Assembly (NCBI RefSeq): GCF_020360975.1
Contig: NW_025408689.1
Location: 124,001 to 188,000 of the forward strand
Source: Hirsutella rhossiliensis
Taxonomy: Eukaryota > Ascomycota > Sordariomycetes > Hypocreales > Ophiocordycipitaceae
Length of the DNA stretch: 64,000 bases
Direction: 5' to 3'
Under the pieces are notes generated by a model. The model searched no databases. It saw only the letters and a program-made list of their open reading frames with translations, and had not been told where the DNA came from. Shown here piece by piece: positions 50,294 to 62,400 of this stretch; the first letter of the stretch is position 1; each line of letters starts with the position of its first letter. The position numbers and the translations under genes are program-made.

Positions 50294-51149
50294 CGAGTAC
50301 TAGCTATAAAGGAATAAGACTACTTACTATTATACTTTAGTAGCCTTTTTATTTAGTTCCTAGCTAGCCTCTTAAAAGATAATTAAGTAACTATTACTAA
50401 TAAGCTTTATTAGTAGAGATATATCCTATAGCTACTAGCTAGAAAGAGCTTTTATTAGGAAGTATTAGTTAGCTTCCTTAAGGATTTCTTCCTACTTAGC
50501 TAGCTATAAAGAAGCTAGTAGGTTCTTAGTAGAAAAAGCTCTTAGGTATACTATATAGGTCTTCTTAATATAGTTAGTTATATAGCCCCTTAAGGGAGCT
50601 ATTAAGGTCTTAAGCTTTAAAAGCTACTACCTAGGAGTCTCTTCTTCTTAAAGAGAGATTAGCTTTACGGTACTAACGGATTCCGTTATCGCTATATATA
50701 TAGTAGTTAGAAGCTTTATCTCGTAGAGGTACTCCTTATAGTAACTCTTATAGTTACCTAAGGTAGTAGAAAAAGCTCTTTACTATATAGAGGTTAGCTT
50801 AGAGAAGAGGGTAGCTCCTTCTATAAAGTCTATTACCCTAAGATAAAGAGGGGGCTCGAGAGGGTCCTATTTATTAAAGAAGACTAAATTATAGATAGTT
50901 CTATTTATATAAGCCTATAGCTCCTTTACCTACTTATCTTAATCTTAGGGCTCTATAAGAATCGTCTTATAAACTATAAGGGCGGTAGAGTCGTTTTTCG
51001 ATATTATTATAAGGAGAGGGGGCAGAAAAGTCGGTTAAAAATCAGCTTTTTTAGTAAGAGGGGTAAAAGGGAGCTATAAGGGATATAAGAAAGGTACCTT
51101 TTATAGTAGCTAGAAGGTATAGGAATTCTATTCCTCCTAGGCTTATAAC

Positions 51150-51222
51150 TTTAATAAAAAAGATATAGCCGCCTATTAAATATAAGCGATAGCGTTAATT
51201 AACGTATATAGTATACGCGATA
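51150..51222 (-). repeat. TRIM copy 2 LTR (right; 5' LTR in element sense)
   Basis: This 73-bp LTR starts TTTAATAAAA on the plus strand, diverged from TGTCACGAAA. It joins directly to the copia PBS at 51149 and is followed by TSD AATAT. Confidence 0.85.
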
Positions 51223-51227
51223 AATAT

Positions 51228-54200
51228 AAGCGGTAATAGTATTTAGTCCTTTATTATAATATTATTTAAGCCTCTATAATTAATAACTAGTTATAGCTTA
51301 CTATTTTTCTTTAAAATAAATATAACTAGGTAGCTTACTTTAGATATTAATATTTATATATATCCCTTTTATAGATTCTTATTAAGGTAGTTATATAGCG
51401 TTTATAATTACTTTTCGTTTAAGTTATAGATCTTATAAAACGTTAGCGTTATTCTATCCTTAAGATAAATTTTATAGTCCTATTAGCTATATTTAAGTAA
51501 CCCTATCTTAAGTTCTTTCTTAAAGAGTTTATTATAATTTTAGTATTCCTAAGGGATATTCTTTATTCTATCTTATAAGCTTTATTCTTTCTTTTAAGAG
51601 CTAGCTTATCTTAACTTAAGCTCTTTATTAATTTATTTAAGGTCTTTCCTTAAAGTAGTAATAACTCTTTAAATCTTTATATTATATCCTTTATTTTATT
51701 TATATTAGATACTAGGTTATATAGCTATATTAGTTAGTATATAAGTCTAATTAATCGATTTTATTATATCTATTAGTTTAGTTACTATTTTCGTTTATAT
51801 CGCTAAAGCCTATAATAATTTACTTAAATAGTTATTCCTTTTATCTTATTTAATAGTTAAATTATTATAAAATATTACTTTCTTTTAAATCTACTAGTCC
51901 TAAAAACTTATATCTTTATTTTACTATAGCTAGCTAGGTTTCTAGTTAATTAATAGGTTGCTCTCTTATAGCTATAGAAGTCTTAATATAAGGTTATATT
52001 CTTTAATATTTATAATATTAAAGTTAACTTATTTATTATAGCCTTAAATATTAATATTAAAGTAATTAATTTCTATATTAATAATTTTATTATTATAGTT
52101 AAAGGCCTATCCTTTAATATTTATAAGTTTATATAGATCTTTCTTATATCTTTATATAAGTTAGTAATAATTAATAACTTTAAGTAAAATATAATTACTT
52201 ATTATACTATAGTTTTAAAGTATATATATATAATATCTTATAATTTAAATATCTAATACTATTTAGTTATTATAGCTTACTATTACTATATATAGGGTCC
52301 TTAGATCTTATTATATTAACTAGTTTATAGCCTTTTTATAGATAGTATACCTTATTTTTTACTTAGTCTTTATTTATTTTATTTAGCTATTCTTCTTTAA
52401 TTTATTATTAATATTATTTCTTTATATATTCGTTATATAGTATTATATTAAACCTTAAGAGACTAATTTCTTATAGCTAATTAAAGATTTCTTATTTCTT
52501 AATACTATATTATTTATATTATATTACTTTTTAGTTAATTATATACTATACTTTATAATTTTATTTCTTTTTATATTATAGGTTAAGTTTTTATTTAGCG
52601 TCTTTTTATTTTTTATATAGTATTTTTATATTAATTCTTCCTTAGTTAAATATAGCTTATAGCTTTTATATATATTACTAATAATCTTTAAGTATACTAT
52701 TATATTATTTATACTATACTTATACTTTTTTATATTTATAAACTCTATAGTTTAAGTATTTATATTTATTATAATATTCTTTATTATATTTAACTTATTA
52801 TATAAGTCTTTAAAAGATTAAGGGTTTAAATACCTTAAAGTAAGTAGTATTATATTATTCTTTTCTTTTAGCGTATTTATAGATTTTATATATCTTTAAA
52901 AGATATCTTATTAATAAACTATAATTATTATAATATTTAAGTAGTATACTATAATTAGGTTTTAATAATATAACTTAGTTTTTTAAGTAGCGTTAATTAG
53001 TTTTCTCGTAGTTTAGCTTTATACTTAAGTAGGGTTTCGAAAGTACTTATTACTTAAACCTAACTAAAAAAGTATTATATTATACTTTTATCTAAAAGTA
53101 TAATATATAATCTAAGTAAATATATAATATCTATAAAATATACTTATAGTACTTATAAGTAAGTAGTATTTATAGATTATCTTTTAATTCTCTTTATAGT
53201 TACTATTTTTATTATAAAGCTATAAAGGTATTAACTATAGTAATAGCTATAATATAGTCTCCTTTATATAGTACTAGTTAATACTAAATTAATATAGTTT
53301 ATTAGTTTTCTATAAGTATTTAAGGTATTTATTAAGTTATAATTTTAAGTATTTCTTTAAATTCTTTAAAGTATAAAGCGTATTTTTTAATTATAGTATT
53401 TTCTATTAATAGTAAGGGTAGTAGTATAAGTTCGTTCTTATCTTTTATTTCTCTAGGTATTTCTTATTTTTTAAAGCCTATATTATTAATACTTTATTAT
53501 TCCTCCTTAAGCTATTATCTATATCTTATAAGTATAAAGGCTATATTTATATCTTCTTTATTATATTATTTATAAACTACTTATTATTATTATTAATTTT
53601 TATTTTATATATCTTCCTAGAATCATTTACTATTCTTTTTAATTTAGTCTTAAGAGACTCCTTTAAAATAAGGGTATTTTAGTTTTATAAATTTAACTTA
53701 TTTCTATATTTTAAGATCCCTTTATTATATTATTATAAGGGTCTTCTTTAATAGCTTTAAGAACTATTTAATACTATTTTTATTACTTAAGTATACTATA
53801 TATTTATTATTATAGTATATAGTCTAACTAAGGAGTTTATACTTTAGTTCCTATCTATTAATAGCGTTTAAGTATTTCTTACCTTTTAAGGCTAGTACTT
53901 AATAGGTTTTCTTCTCCTTATAAGGTTATTTATATTCTTTAAAGTAATATCTAAGTTTCCTATAATTAAAATACTTTCTTTTACTTTTTTATATTATATC
54001 TAAATATATCTTACTTAAGTTAGTTATATAAGTATAAGTAATAAGCGTTTCGCGCTTTTTTTTATAGTTAGCGCGTTAGTTAAAGTTATTCTTATAAGAA
54101 GGGTTTTAGTTTCCTCTTCCTTATTTCTTTTCTTAATATTATATATACTATTTATTATTAATTTATACTACTATAGTAATATAGTTTAAGAGGTTATTAA

Positions 54201-55256
54201 GTCGATTTTCCTTATAAAGCTCGTCCTTAACTTCTTCTTTAAGCCTATTATAAAATCGTAATATAAGAGGTTTATCGTCCTAATTAAGTTTTAAGGTAAC
54301 TTAATAGAATTTTATAGTATAATCTAATACTAAGATCCTTTATTAAAGTTCTTAAAATTTCTATTTAGCTTTTTATTCCTTATTAGTTATTCTAAATACC
54401 TTTATAATAGCTTCTTTAAATCCTTAAAAACTAGTAAAGACTTTATCTATCTTATTATCTTATTATACTAGTTAATTATCGAGAAAATCCCTTATAAAAA
54501 GTCTAAACTAAGTAAGTACTATTTTAGATAAATAATTTCCTATATAAAGTACCTTTTTAACTAGGTCTAAGAGTTTAATAGGGTAAAACTAATAGTAGGC
54601 CTTAAGTTAAGTAAGAAAGTCTTAAAGTATACTATAAGTACTATTAAATAGTCCTAGCTATTTTAGTTAAACTATTTCTTTAAGGTCCTTAACTTATCCG
54701 CTACTTTTTTTATTCCTAAGTAACTATACCTTATATCGAAAGGCAATAATCTTATATATTATATCTTAAGGTAATATAATAGTTCTAGAGTTAGTTAATC
54801 TAGCTTATTATATAGGTATATTAATAATTACGATATTACTTAAAGTAACGCGGTATTATATTAAATAAGAGCTTTTAATATATAATAACTAGTATTATTC
54901 TTAAGGGATAAACCTATTAAGGGGTTTATATTAATAGATATAATAGGTCGTAGTCTAAGTAGTAATAAGTATATTATATTAGTAATAAGTTAGAGGTTCT
55001 AAACTATAGACTATAACTAGGTAATTAAGTAATTAAAATTAAAGATAAGATTATAATAAAGATCGTAATAATTATAATATTAAAAGCTATTAAGCTATCT
55101 ACTTAAAGGAGTATTTTATTCCTTCTTTATATATCTTAAGAGCTTCCTTAGATCGCCGAGAGTACTAGGTAATCCTATAGCCTAGGAGCGCTAGAGCGCT
55201 AGAGCGATCCTATAATCTTAGCTATAGAGCGTTAAAGCGCTAAAGTAACCTATTAC
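51228..55256 (-). mobile_element. gypsy A 5' segment: 5' LTR, Gag, PR, RT start
   Basis: Collinear with gypsy B 46165-49845 on the minus strand and joined to 30874 across AATAT. Includes the RT N-terminal half (51228-52000), the protease region (about 52150-52250), Gag with knuckle at 53932-53973 (all ligands Tyr), and the 5' LTR (54881-55256, right edge approximate). It is the oldest layer of the stack and almost completely lacks CA/TG. Confidence 0.85.
54881..55256 (-). repeat. gypsy A 5' LTR
   Basis: The first 190 bp (plus sense) match the gypsy B LTR; the rest is different and matches the gypsy C LTR inverted. It contains repeated GCGCTAGAGCGCTAGAGCG and GCGTTAAAGCGC. The right end near GTAACCTATTA is not fixed because no partner LTR is present. 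Confidence 0.75.
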
Positions 55257-55344
55257 TTTAAACTTAATTAGCCCTTTAGTCTATTTAATACTCCTTACTC
55301 CCTACGTTTTATATCCTTATAATATATACTAGTCCCTATAATTC
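55257..55344. other. unassigned spacer
   Basis: About 90 bp between the gypsy A LTR and the start of similarity to gypsy PR-RT. Nothing recognisable. Confidence 0.4.
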
Positions 55345-57084
55345 GCTAAACTATAGTTATAATAGCTATTTATAAAAGGGCTATAAACTAATATTATATA
55401 ATAAGATCTAAGGACCTTATATATAGTAATAGTAAGCTATAGTAACTAAATAGTATTAGATATCTAAATTATAGAATATTATATATATATACTTTTAGAC
55501 TATAGGATAATAAGTAATTACGTTTTACTTAGAGTTATTAATTATTACTAACTTTTATAGAAATATAAGAAAATTCTATATAAACTTATAAATATTAAAG
55601 GAGAGGCCTTTAACTATAATAATAGAATTATTAATATAAAGATTAATTACCTTAATATTAATATCTAGGGCTATAATAAATAAGTTAACTTTAATATTAT
55701 AGATATTTAAGAATATAACTTTATATTAATACTTCTATAGCTATAGGAGAGTAACCTACTAATTAACTAAAAAACTAGCTAGCTATATTAAAATAAAGAT
55801 ATAAGTTTCTAAGACTAATAGATTTAAAAGAAAGTAAAATTTTATAATATTTAGCTACTAAATAAAATAGAAAGAAGAAATATTTAAGTAAATTATTATA
55901 GGCTTTAGTAATATAAGTAAAAATAGTAACTAAACTAATAATTATAATAAAATTAACTAATAAAACCTATATATTAATTAATATAGCTATATAATTTAGT
56001 ATTTAATATAAATAGAATAAAGGATATAATATAACGATTTAAAGAGTTATTACTACTTTAAGGAAAGACCTTAAATAAATTAATAAAGAGCTTAGGTTAA
56101 GAGAACCTAGCTCTTAAAAGAAAGAATAAAGCTTATAAGATAAAATAGAGAATATCCCCTAAGAATACTAGAAATATAATAGACCTTTTAAGGAAGAACT
56201 TAAGATAAGGTTACTTAAATATAGCTAATAAGACTATAAAACTTATCTTAAGGATAAAATAACGCTAACGTTCTAAAAGATTTATAACTTAAATAAAAAG
56301 TAACTATAAATACTATATAACTATAAATACTATATAACTACCTTAATAAGAATCTATAAAAGAGATATATATAAACGTTAATATTTAAAGTAGGCTATTT
56401 AATTATATTTAATTTAAAAGAAAAATAGTAAGCTATAACTAGTTATTAACTATAAACGCTTAAATAATATTATAATAAAAGACCGAATACTATTACCGCT
56501 TATATTAGAACTATAAGATTAACTATATAATAAAAAATAGTTTATAGCCCTTAACTATAAAAGTGCCTATAAATTAATATATATAAAAAAGGATATAAAT
56601 AAATAATAGCCTTTAAAATAAAATTTAGACTTTTTAAATATCTAGTAATACTATTTAGACTTATAAATATACTAGCTACCTTTTAATAGATAATTAATAA
56701 TATCCTATATAAATACTTAGATATCTTTATAGTAATATACTTATATAATATCTTAATCTTCTTAGATACCTTAGAAGAATATAAGGAATATATCTAGAAG
56801 GCATTTTATATACTTTAAAATATAAAAGATAAGATTAACTTAGTTAAAGAATAGTTAATACTAAAAACTATTAAGGATATATAAAGTTTCTTAGGATTTA
56901 TAAATTACTACTAACGATTAATTAAAGATTTTAGAAAGATTATACTACTACTATATAACTTAATAAAAAAGGAAAAAGGATTTATATAAAACGATAAAGC
57001 TAATAAAGCTTTAAAATATATTAAGATTATAATTATATAAGAACTAGTTTTAACTACCTTTAATTTAAAATAATAAATTAAACT

Positions 57085-57852
57085 ACCCTCGTAGTATAGT
57101 AGTTATATACCTAGGAAGCTTGCTAGCTATAACGCTAGAGTCGGTTCGAATCCGGCTAGGGGCACGATTAATTTTTAGTCGGACTAGTAGACTACGCTAA
57201 CCTACTTATTAATTAGCTAATTAGCGCTTCTAGAAGCGCTTATAAATACACTAGCAGTCTAGCCCCGCTATAAGTAGGCTAGCCCGGACCTCGCCTACCT
57301 AGACCTAGCGACGAATTCGTTAGGACCTCCCCCTAACCCTGGTCCGGGCCCCCCGAGCGGGAAAATAAAAACCCGGGGCCGATACTAGCAACTCAATAAG
57401 TACGGCGCGAAGCCGGTGCGATAACCCGACTACCGGCCCGGCTAAAGGCCGGCATTAATAAAAAATAGCCCGCTAAGCCTTACGGCGGAAAAACAAGGCA
57501 GAGCCCGGGAAGATATCGTTATAGGATAAGGTCGGAGATAATTATATAATTAACTATTAACCGTTAACTAAAAACGCTCGTACCACCGATTAACGCTATA
57601 TACCCCGCGTACGTAAAGGAGTCACTTTCTAAGGTTACTTTATAGGGGCTAATGCGATTCCGACTAACTATAACGATACCTAAGATAGCCGGCGTAAGAT
57701 TCCTATGTATTGCAACCGCGACCCGGTATAAGGGCGGACCAGCTACGAAAGAGGGGAGGGTTTTCCTCTAAGCACTTTAGTTTTTCCCTCCTATTTAACG
57801 TCGAAGTTCTAGATACCTTTAGATAGGTTACTAGTATAATCTTAATAATAAT
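57085..57852 (+). mobile_element. SINE-like retroposon with tRNA-like head and (TAA)n tail
   Basis: A 768-bp GC-richer island with a perfect 16-bp TSD, AATAATAAATTAAACT, at 57069-57084 and 57853-57868. It restores the gypsy sequence when removed. The 5' end is tRNA-like: a D-arm GTAT...ATAC, an A-box-like TAGTATAGTAGTTA, and a perfect B-box GGTTCGAATCC in a paired T-arm (GTCGG/CCGGC). The acceptor pairing is poor and I cannot fold an anticodon arm, so it is not a working tRNA gene. The 3' end is a TAA trinucleotide run. Long TSD plus simple tail indicates target-primed reverse transcription by a LINE. The body is unassigned and long for a SINE. Confidence 0.8.
57126..57163 (+). other. tRNA-like T-arm / pol III B-box of SINE-like unit
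   Basis: GTCGGTTCGAATCCGGC forms a 5-bp T-stem with a canonical TTCGAAT loop and a perfect B-box. With the A-box-like motif upstream (57090-57105) it could have served as an internal pol III promoter. Confidence 0.65.
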
Positions 57853-58750
57853 AATAATAAATTAAACTTAAAACTAATAACTTAAACTTTATTTTAGGAG
57901 TATAAATTAAATAAAAAGATAATAAAGAAAGACTATAATAAATTATATTTTATTTAAAGAGGCTATATAGTATAAAACTTAATTACTTTACTTATAATAA
58001 AGAATCCCTTATAATTATTTAAGCTTTTAAGGAATTTTAATACTACCTTCTTAAAAGTAAGTATAAAGTTAAGGTTTATATAGATTATAAAAATATCTTA
58101 TACTTTATAATAATATAATAGTTAAATAGATAATAGATTTAATATACTAAATACTTATTAGAATTCGACTATAAAATAATCTATAAAAAGGAATAAAAAA
58201 CGGTTAAGCTAATACCCTTAGTCGATAAAGTAACTATAATATAAGGGCACTTATAATAAAAGGATAGCTCTTAGAAATTAACGAAAATAATAACTATTAA
58301 TAACGATAGCTAAATATAATATTTAAAGTATAACCTAATAACTTAATATACTAAAAGATCCTAAAATAAATAAAAGAATATATAGTATTAAACGGATATA
58401 ATATAAAATATTTAGAAGTTCTAATAAATAAAAATAAATTCTAGATACTATTAATATAATAAGATAAGGTTATATAAGATATATATAAATATCTAATATA
58501 TAGATATTAAGGAATCTAAAGAATAATAAAATAAATTAAATAATAATATAACTTTTTATAGCTTAAAAAACTAATATAATAAGTTATTAAAGAATATAAA
58601 CTTTATATATAAAGTAAAGCTAAATAATATAAACTATATAAAGAATTATAACTACTATTAGTACTAGAGAAACTATAAGATCTAATAGCTTTTAACTATA
58701 TTATAAAGTAACTATTATTAAAAGAACCTATAACTAATATTAAGTATAAT

Positions 58751-59202
58751 TCTCGCGAAGAGAGATACGAGAAGTGCATATAAAATGCACGAAGGTGAAA
58801 GTAGAAGTAAGGGGTCGGACAGGCAGGGCAGAGATGTTTGAATCTTGCGGGGGCAGCAATTGCAGTAGGGGAGTGATTGTTGTATTGCCTTGATTGTCCT
58901 TCTTTCCTCTATCTAACGCCCCTATTTATACCCGTCTAGCATCTCAATTAACAAAGAAGATCCTGCTTAAAGAAGCCACTGATGTCCTTTCAACTACCGA
59001 GCTTTTTGCCGGTTTTTTCCTTCCTTTGCAGCCGTTTCCGGCATATCCGTCTTATCTCTCGCCACTTTATGCTTTCCTTATGCCCCACCCTCCTTTCTGC
59101 ACCTCTTCTCGGCTCCTTCTTCTACACCGGTGTTTCTAGCTTCCTTGGTCCCTCTTGCCAAGGGATATCTTCGAGAACTGCGAAATCAGGCCACGCTTCA
59201 CA
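58751..59202 (-). repeat. copia D 3' LTR
   Basis: About 452 bp, short type (lacks the CTCTATAGGAAGC segment). The terminal CTTCGCGACA is damaged to CTTCACA, so the right edge is approximate. Confidence 0.85.
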
Positions 59203-59475
59203 CACCCTTAGCTATGGCCTGCCCTTATAGTAAGGGCATAGCTAATACGGCTTCGGGCTGGTGAGCGTATAGAGGAGGTTCTTAGCTCTGCACTTCTCCC
59301 TTTACTCGAGGAAAGCAGGGGCCTTTCGTCCCTGGGCTCTTTCAGACCTACTTAAGGAAAAGGGGCCAAAGAGGGAAAGTCCTATAAGAAAGGGCCTTCT
59401 TAGAAGGGAAAAACCCAATCAAAATAGGGGGCCCTCTAAAGGGAAAAACCTCTTCCTTTTCTTCGGCTGCAGACG

Positions 59476-62400
59476 TTACCTTCTCGTACGGGCTATTAGC
59501 TCCTCTCGTAGACTCTCAAGGCGGGCTTCTAAGGACAGCTTCTCTCGAACGTCTTCTAGCCCAATTTGCTGTAAAAAGATAGCTAGCTTCTGCTTCGGCA
59601 GGGGCTTCGTAAGACCGTCGGCTTTCATCGATGCCGTTAGAACCCAACGGACGGAAATAAGTCCCCTTTAGACCTCTTAGCGTAACCAATGCTAGTGGAT
59701 ATCGATATGCCGTAGCCGGGTCGACAACTTGCTGTTTTCCGTAAGAATTCGTATAGTCTGCGTGTTATCGCATTCTATAGCTAATAGGGTCGGAATTTGC
59801 AGTCGTAACGATATTAGCAGCCGGCTAAGGAAAATCGCTTCTTTTAACGCTTCTGAAAGAGCTAGTAGCTCTGCCTCCGTACTAGAAGTCGTAACGGTGG
59901 CCTGCTTCGAAGCTCTCTAAGCAATGGTTCCTCCAAAAAGGGACATGATATACCCCTGTGAGCTCTTTCTGTCTAAGGAATTATCTGCAAAGGACGAATC
60001 GCTCGAACAGAGGAAGATTTCGGCAGCTTGTTTCCTTCCCTGCCCTCCTAGGCGCAGACTATATGATCTCGTTGAATAGAGATAAAGGATAGCTCTGTTT
60101 GCTGCTTCTTGATGCCTAGGGCTAGGATTCTGGTTGTGCCTAGCTAGCCGGGAGACCGTAAAAGAGATATCCGGTCTAGTAGAAATAGCTAAAAAAAGCA
60201 GGGAGCCCACCTTCTGTTGATATTGGTGTTTCTCTTGCTCCCTGGCTTAAAAGGACGGATCAGGTAAAAGCTCTTCGTCTGATATAGGCGTAGGGGGAAG
60301 CTTCTTATCGAGGGAATTAGGGAGGAATTTATAAGCGACCTTATTAATATAGGCGTCCTAGGTAAGCTAGATAGTCCGTTGGGACCTATTCCGAAGGATT
60401 CGTATCCCTAGGAACCACTTTAGCTCCCCTAGCCGGGTCATCTTATACCTTTGTTGCAGGCCACGTATAGCCTCCCTTGCAGCAGCTTCTTCCTCTTTTA
60501 GGTATGCCTAGATAATATCATCGACGTAGAAGAAGACCGTGATTTTACCCTTCTGCATTATACACGGTTCCTAAGGGACTTTCTTAAAGCCTAGGGCTTC
60601 GAGGGAACCTATTAAATGCTATTGCCAAAGAAGGGGTGATCTTCGTAATCCGTATAGAGCTTTCCTAAGCCGTAGAACCTTTCCTGGCTGTTGGAAGCCT
60701 GGTAGAAGGCGCATGTAGACAACTTCTTCTTCCTCGAGTAGGCAGTTAACAAAGGCGTTGACTGCATCTATCTGATCGAGCTCGAGGTCGAATTCTGCTG
60801 CTATAGCTATAAGGGTCCGAAAAGACATCCCTGCTAGGGTAGTTGCCCTAGTAGGAAGATCCCCTTTTTCTTGCTGGTTCCCGCAGACAACTAGCCGGGC
60901 TTTGCACTTTTAAAGGAAGCCGTGTTTATTAGTCTTATAGATAAAGACCCACTTACAGCTAAGGACCTGTTTTCCTCTTGCTTTTTCCTTTAGGACCTCT
61001 TCGAAAGACCCCATCTCTTCGTGTAAGGCTAGGTGGTCTTTCTAGGCCTGGAAAAACTAGTCTTTAAAAGGATGTCTTTCTAGCTGCTTCTGGTTTGCTA
61101 GTGGGTCCGGGAGGTCTCTTTTATGTACCTTCCTTGCTGATAGCTGTGGCTTGAAGAGCTGGCCTGCTGTGAACGCTCCGTGGGAACCGTCTTCTATAGG
61201 CATGGGATAGAAGTCGGAAAAACGATCGAAATAGGGGAGAAACTGGTCTTCTTTTGTATCGGGCCCTATACCTTCCTTTGCTTCTCGAAGCAGGGACAAA
61301 AGGCAGTCGGGTAATCCTTCGAGAGGTGCCTTTCCACCCCTTAGGTCGAGACGGAAGACTGACTGAAAAACTGCTTCTAGATCTTCTTCTTGCGTAGGAG
61401 GAGGCGTAGGTAGGTAGGCGTATTCTAGCTCTACCGCTTTCCTATAGTCTCCTTCTTCGTCTAGATCATCTGATCTAGCAGCTTCCTCTTCTTCGAAGTC
61501 GGCGTTATCCTCGACTGCTTCGACGTCGGTTTCTTCTTCCGTTTCCTCGTCTAGGACCTCTTCTTAAGACTGTTAGGAAGGGGGGATTTAGATCTTCTGA
61601 ATTAGCTGACGTTGTGAGAGTAAGAGGGGCTGTTGATCCCTCTTTCCGTCGAAGAAGCTAGATTCGTCGAAAATCATATCCCTAGTCGAAATAACCTTCC
61701 GTAGAAGAGGAATCTAGATCCGGAAGATATTCGTAGAATTATACCCAACGAGGTAACCAATAAAGGCTCTAGGATCAAGCTTTCTTTTCTTCTTCCTTTT
61801 TAGCTGTGCATCGGCAGTCATTGCGTATGCCTTGCAGCCGTAGGCACGAAGGTGGGCTAGTAAGGCCCTTTTCTTCGTAAAGAGCTCGAGGGGGGATTTC
61901 CAATCTATTCCTTGGGTCTTAAAAAGGGTCTCTGGGTCCCTATAGTCCCTTAGTCCCCTAGGGTCCCTTGGGGTCCGGTTCCGAAGGTAACAGGCGGTCT
62001 CAACGACTTCCCTCCAAAGGTCGTGTAGAAGCTTTGCAGTAAGTCTCATCGTACGGGCCCTTTCTATCACAGCACCCCCTAATCTTTCTGCCCCTCCGTT
62101 CTGGGCCTGGGTATTCGGTGCTGACGGGAGGGGTAAAATGCCCCTTTTTCGAAGCTAATTTAAGATATCCTTCGTAAATAGCTCTCCGTCAGACCGTATC
62201 TTCTTTACCTCGTAGCCAAAGTAGGATTTCATCTAGTTAACGAAGTCCCGGAGGGCAGACCAGTTATGCTTGCTTAGGTAGGTCCGTAAGAAATAGGGGA
62301 AAACCATCCCTGAAAAGGCGTCTGTGAAAAACATCACCCTAACGAAGCTTTCCTGATCCCTAGAGACGTCGGTCCAGTCGACCCAAATTTCCTTACACGG

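Larger units (their letters stand above)
31937..51006 (-). pseudogene. copia E Gag-Pol relic, split by gypsy B
   Basis: Two collinear parts: 31937-36203 (RNase H, RT, IN, PR and the Gag C-terminus) and 50299-51006 (Gag N-terminus). They join across the duplicated CGAGT. This is the most strongly RIPed copia copy here, with CA/TG nearly absent. The RT YVDD complement is near 32985-33000. It keeps the longer integrase segment (34395-34455), as in copia A and D, but has the long LTR. The Gag start region near 51004 is degraded. Confidence 0.85.
30875..51222 (-). mobile_element. chimeric TRIM with captured copia E
   Basis: The outer limits are a TRIM: 73-bp LTRs at 30875-30947 and 51150-51222 with TSD AATAT (30870-30874, 51223-51227) in gypsy A. 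Between the TRIM 5' LTR and the TRIM interior lies a copia body plus one LTR. In element sense the order is TRIM LTR, copia interior from its PBS to PPT, copia LTR (31174-31659), TRIM interior (30948-31173), TRIM LTR. Copia E has no second LTR. This is what insertion of a one-LTR copia circle by crossover in the shared PBS would give. Gypsy B later inserted in the copia part at 36204-50293. Confidence 0.85.
55345..58750 (+). mobile_element. Ty3/gypsy PR-RT-RNase H-IN segment, plus strand
   Basis: The reverse complement aligns with gypsy B from about 47310 leftward through RT, RNase H and the start of integrase. The RT box reads YLYNIL (YLDDIL) near 56738-56755. The integrase HHCC region lies near 58490-58640 and is cut at 58751 by copia D. 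There is no LTR at either end. A SINE-like unit sits at 57085-57852. It may be the downstream half of gypsy C (11643-14325), since the two cover complementary parts in the same orientation with about 0.9 kb missing. Confidence 0.85.

Noticed and set aside
57085..57165. Functional tRNA gene
   Set aside because: B-box and T-arm are good, but the acceptor stem pairs poorly and no proper anticodon arm folds. The segment belongs to a retroposon with TSD and simple tail.
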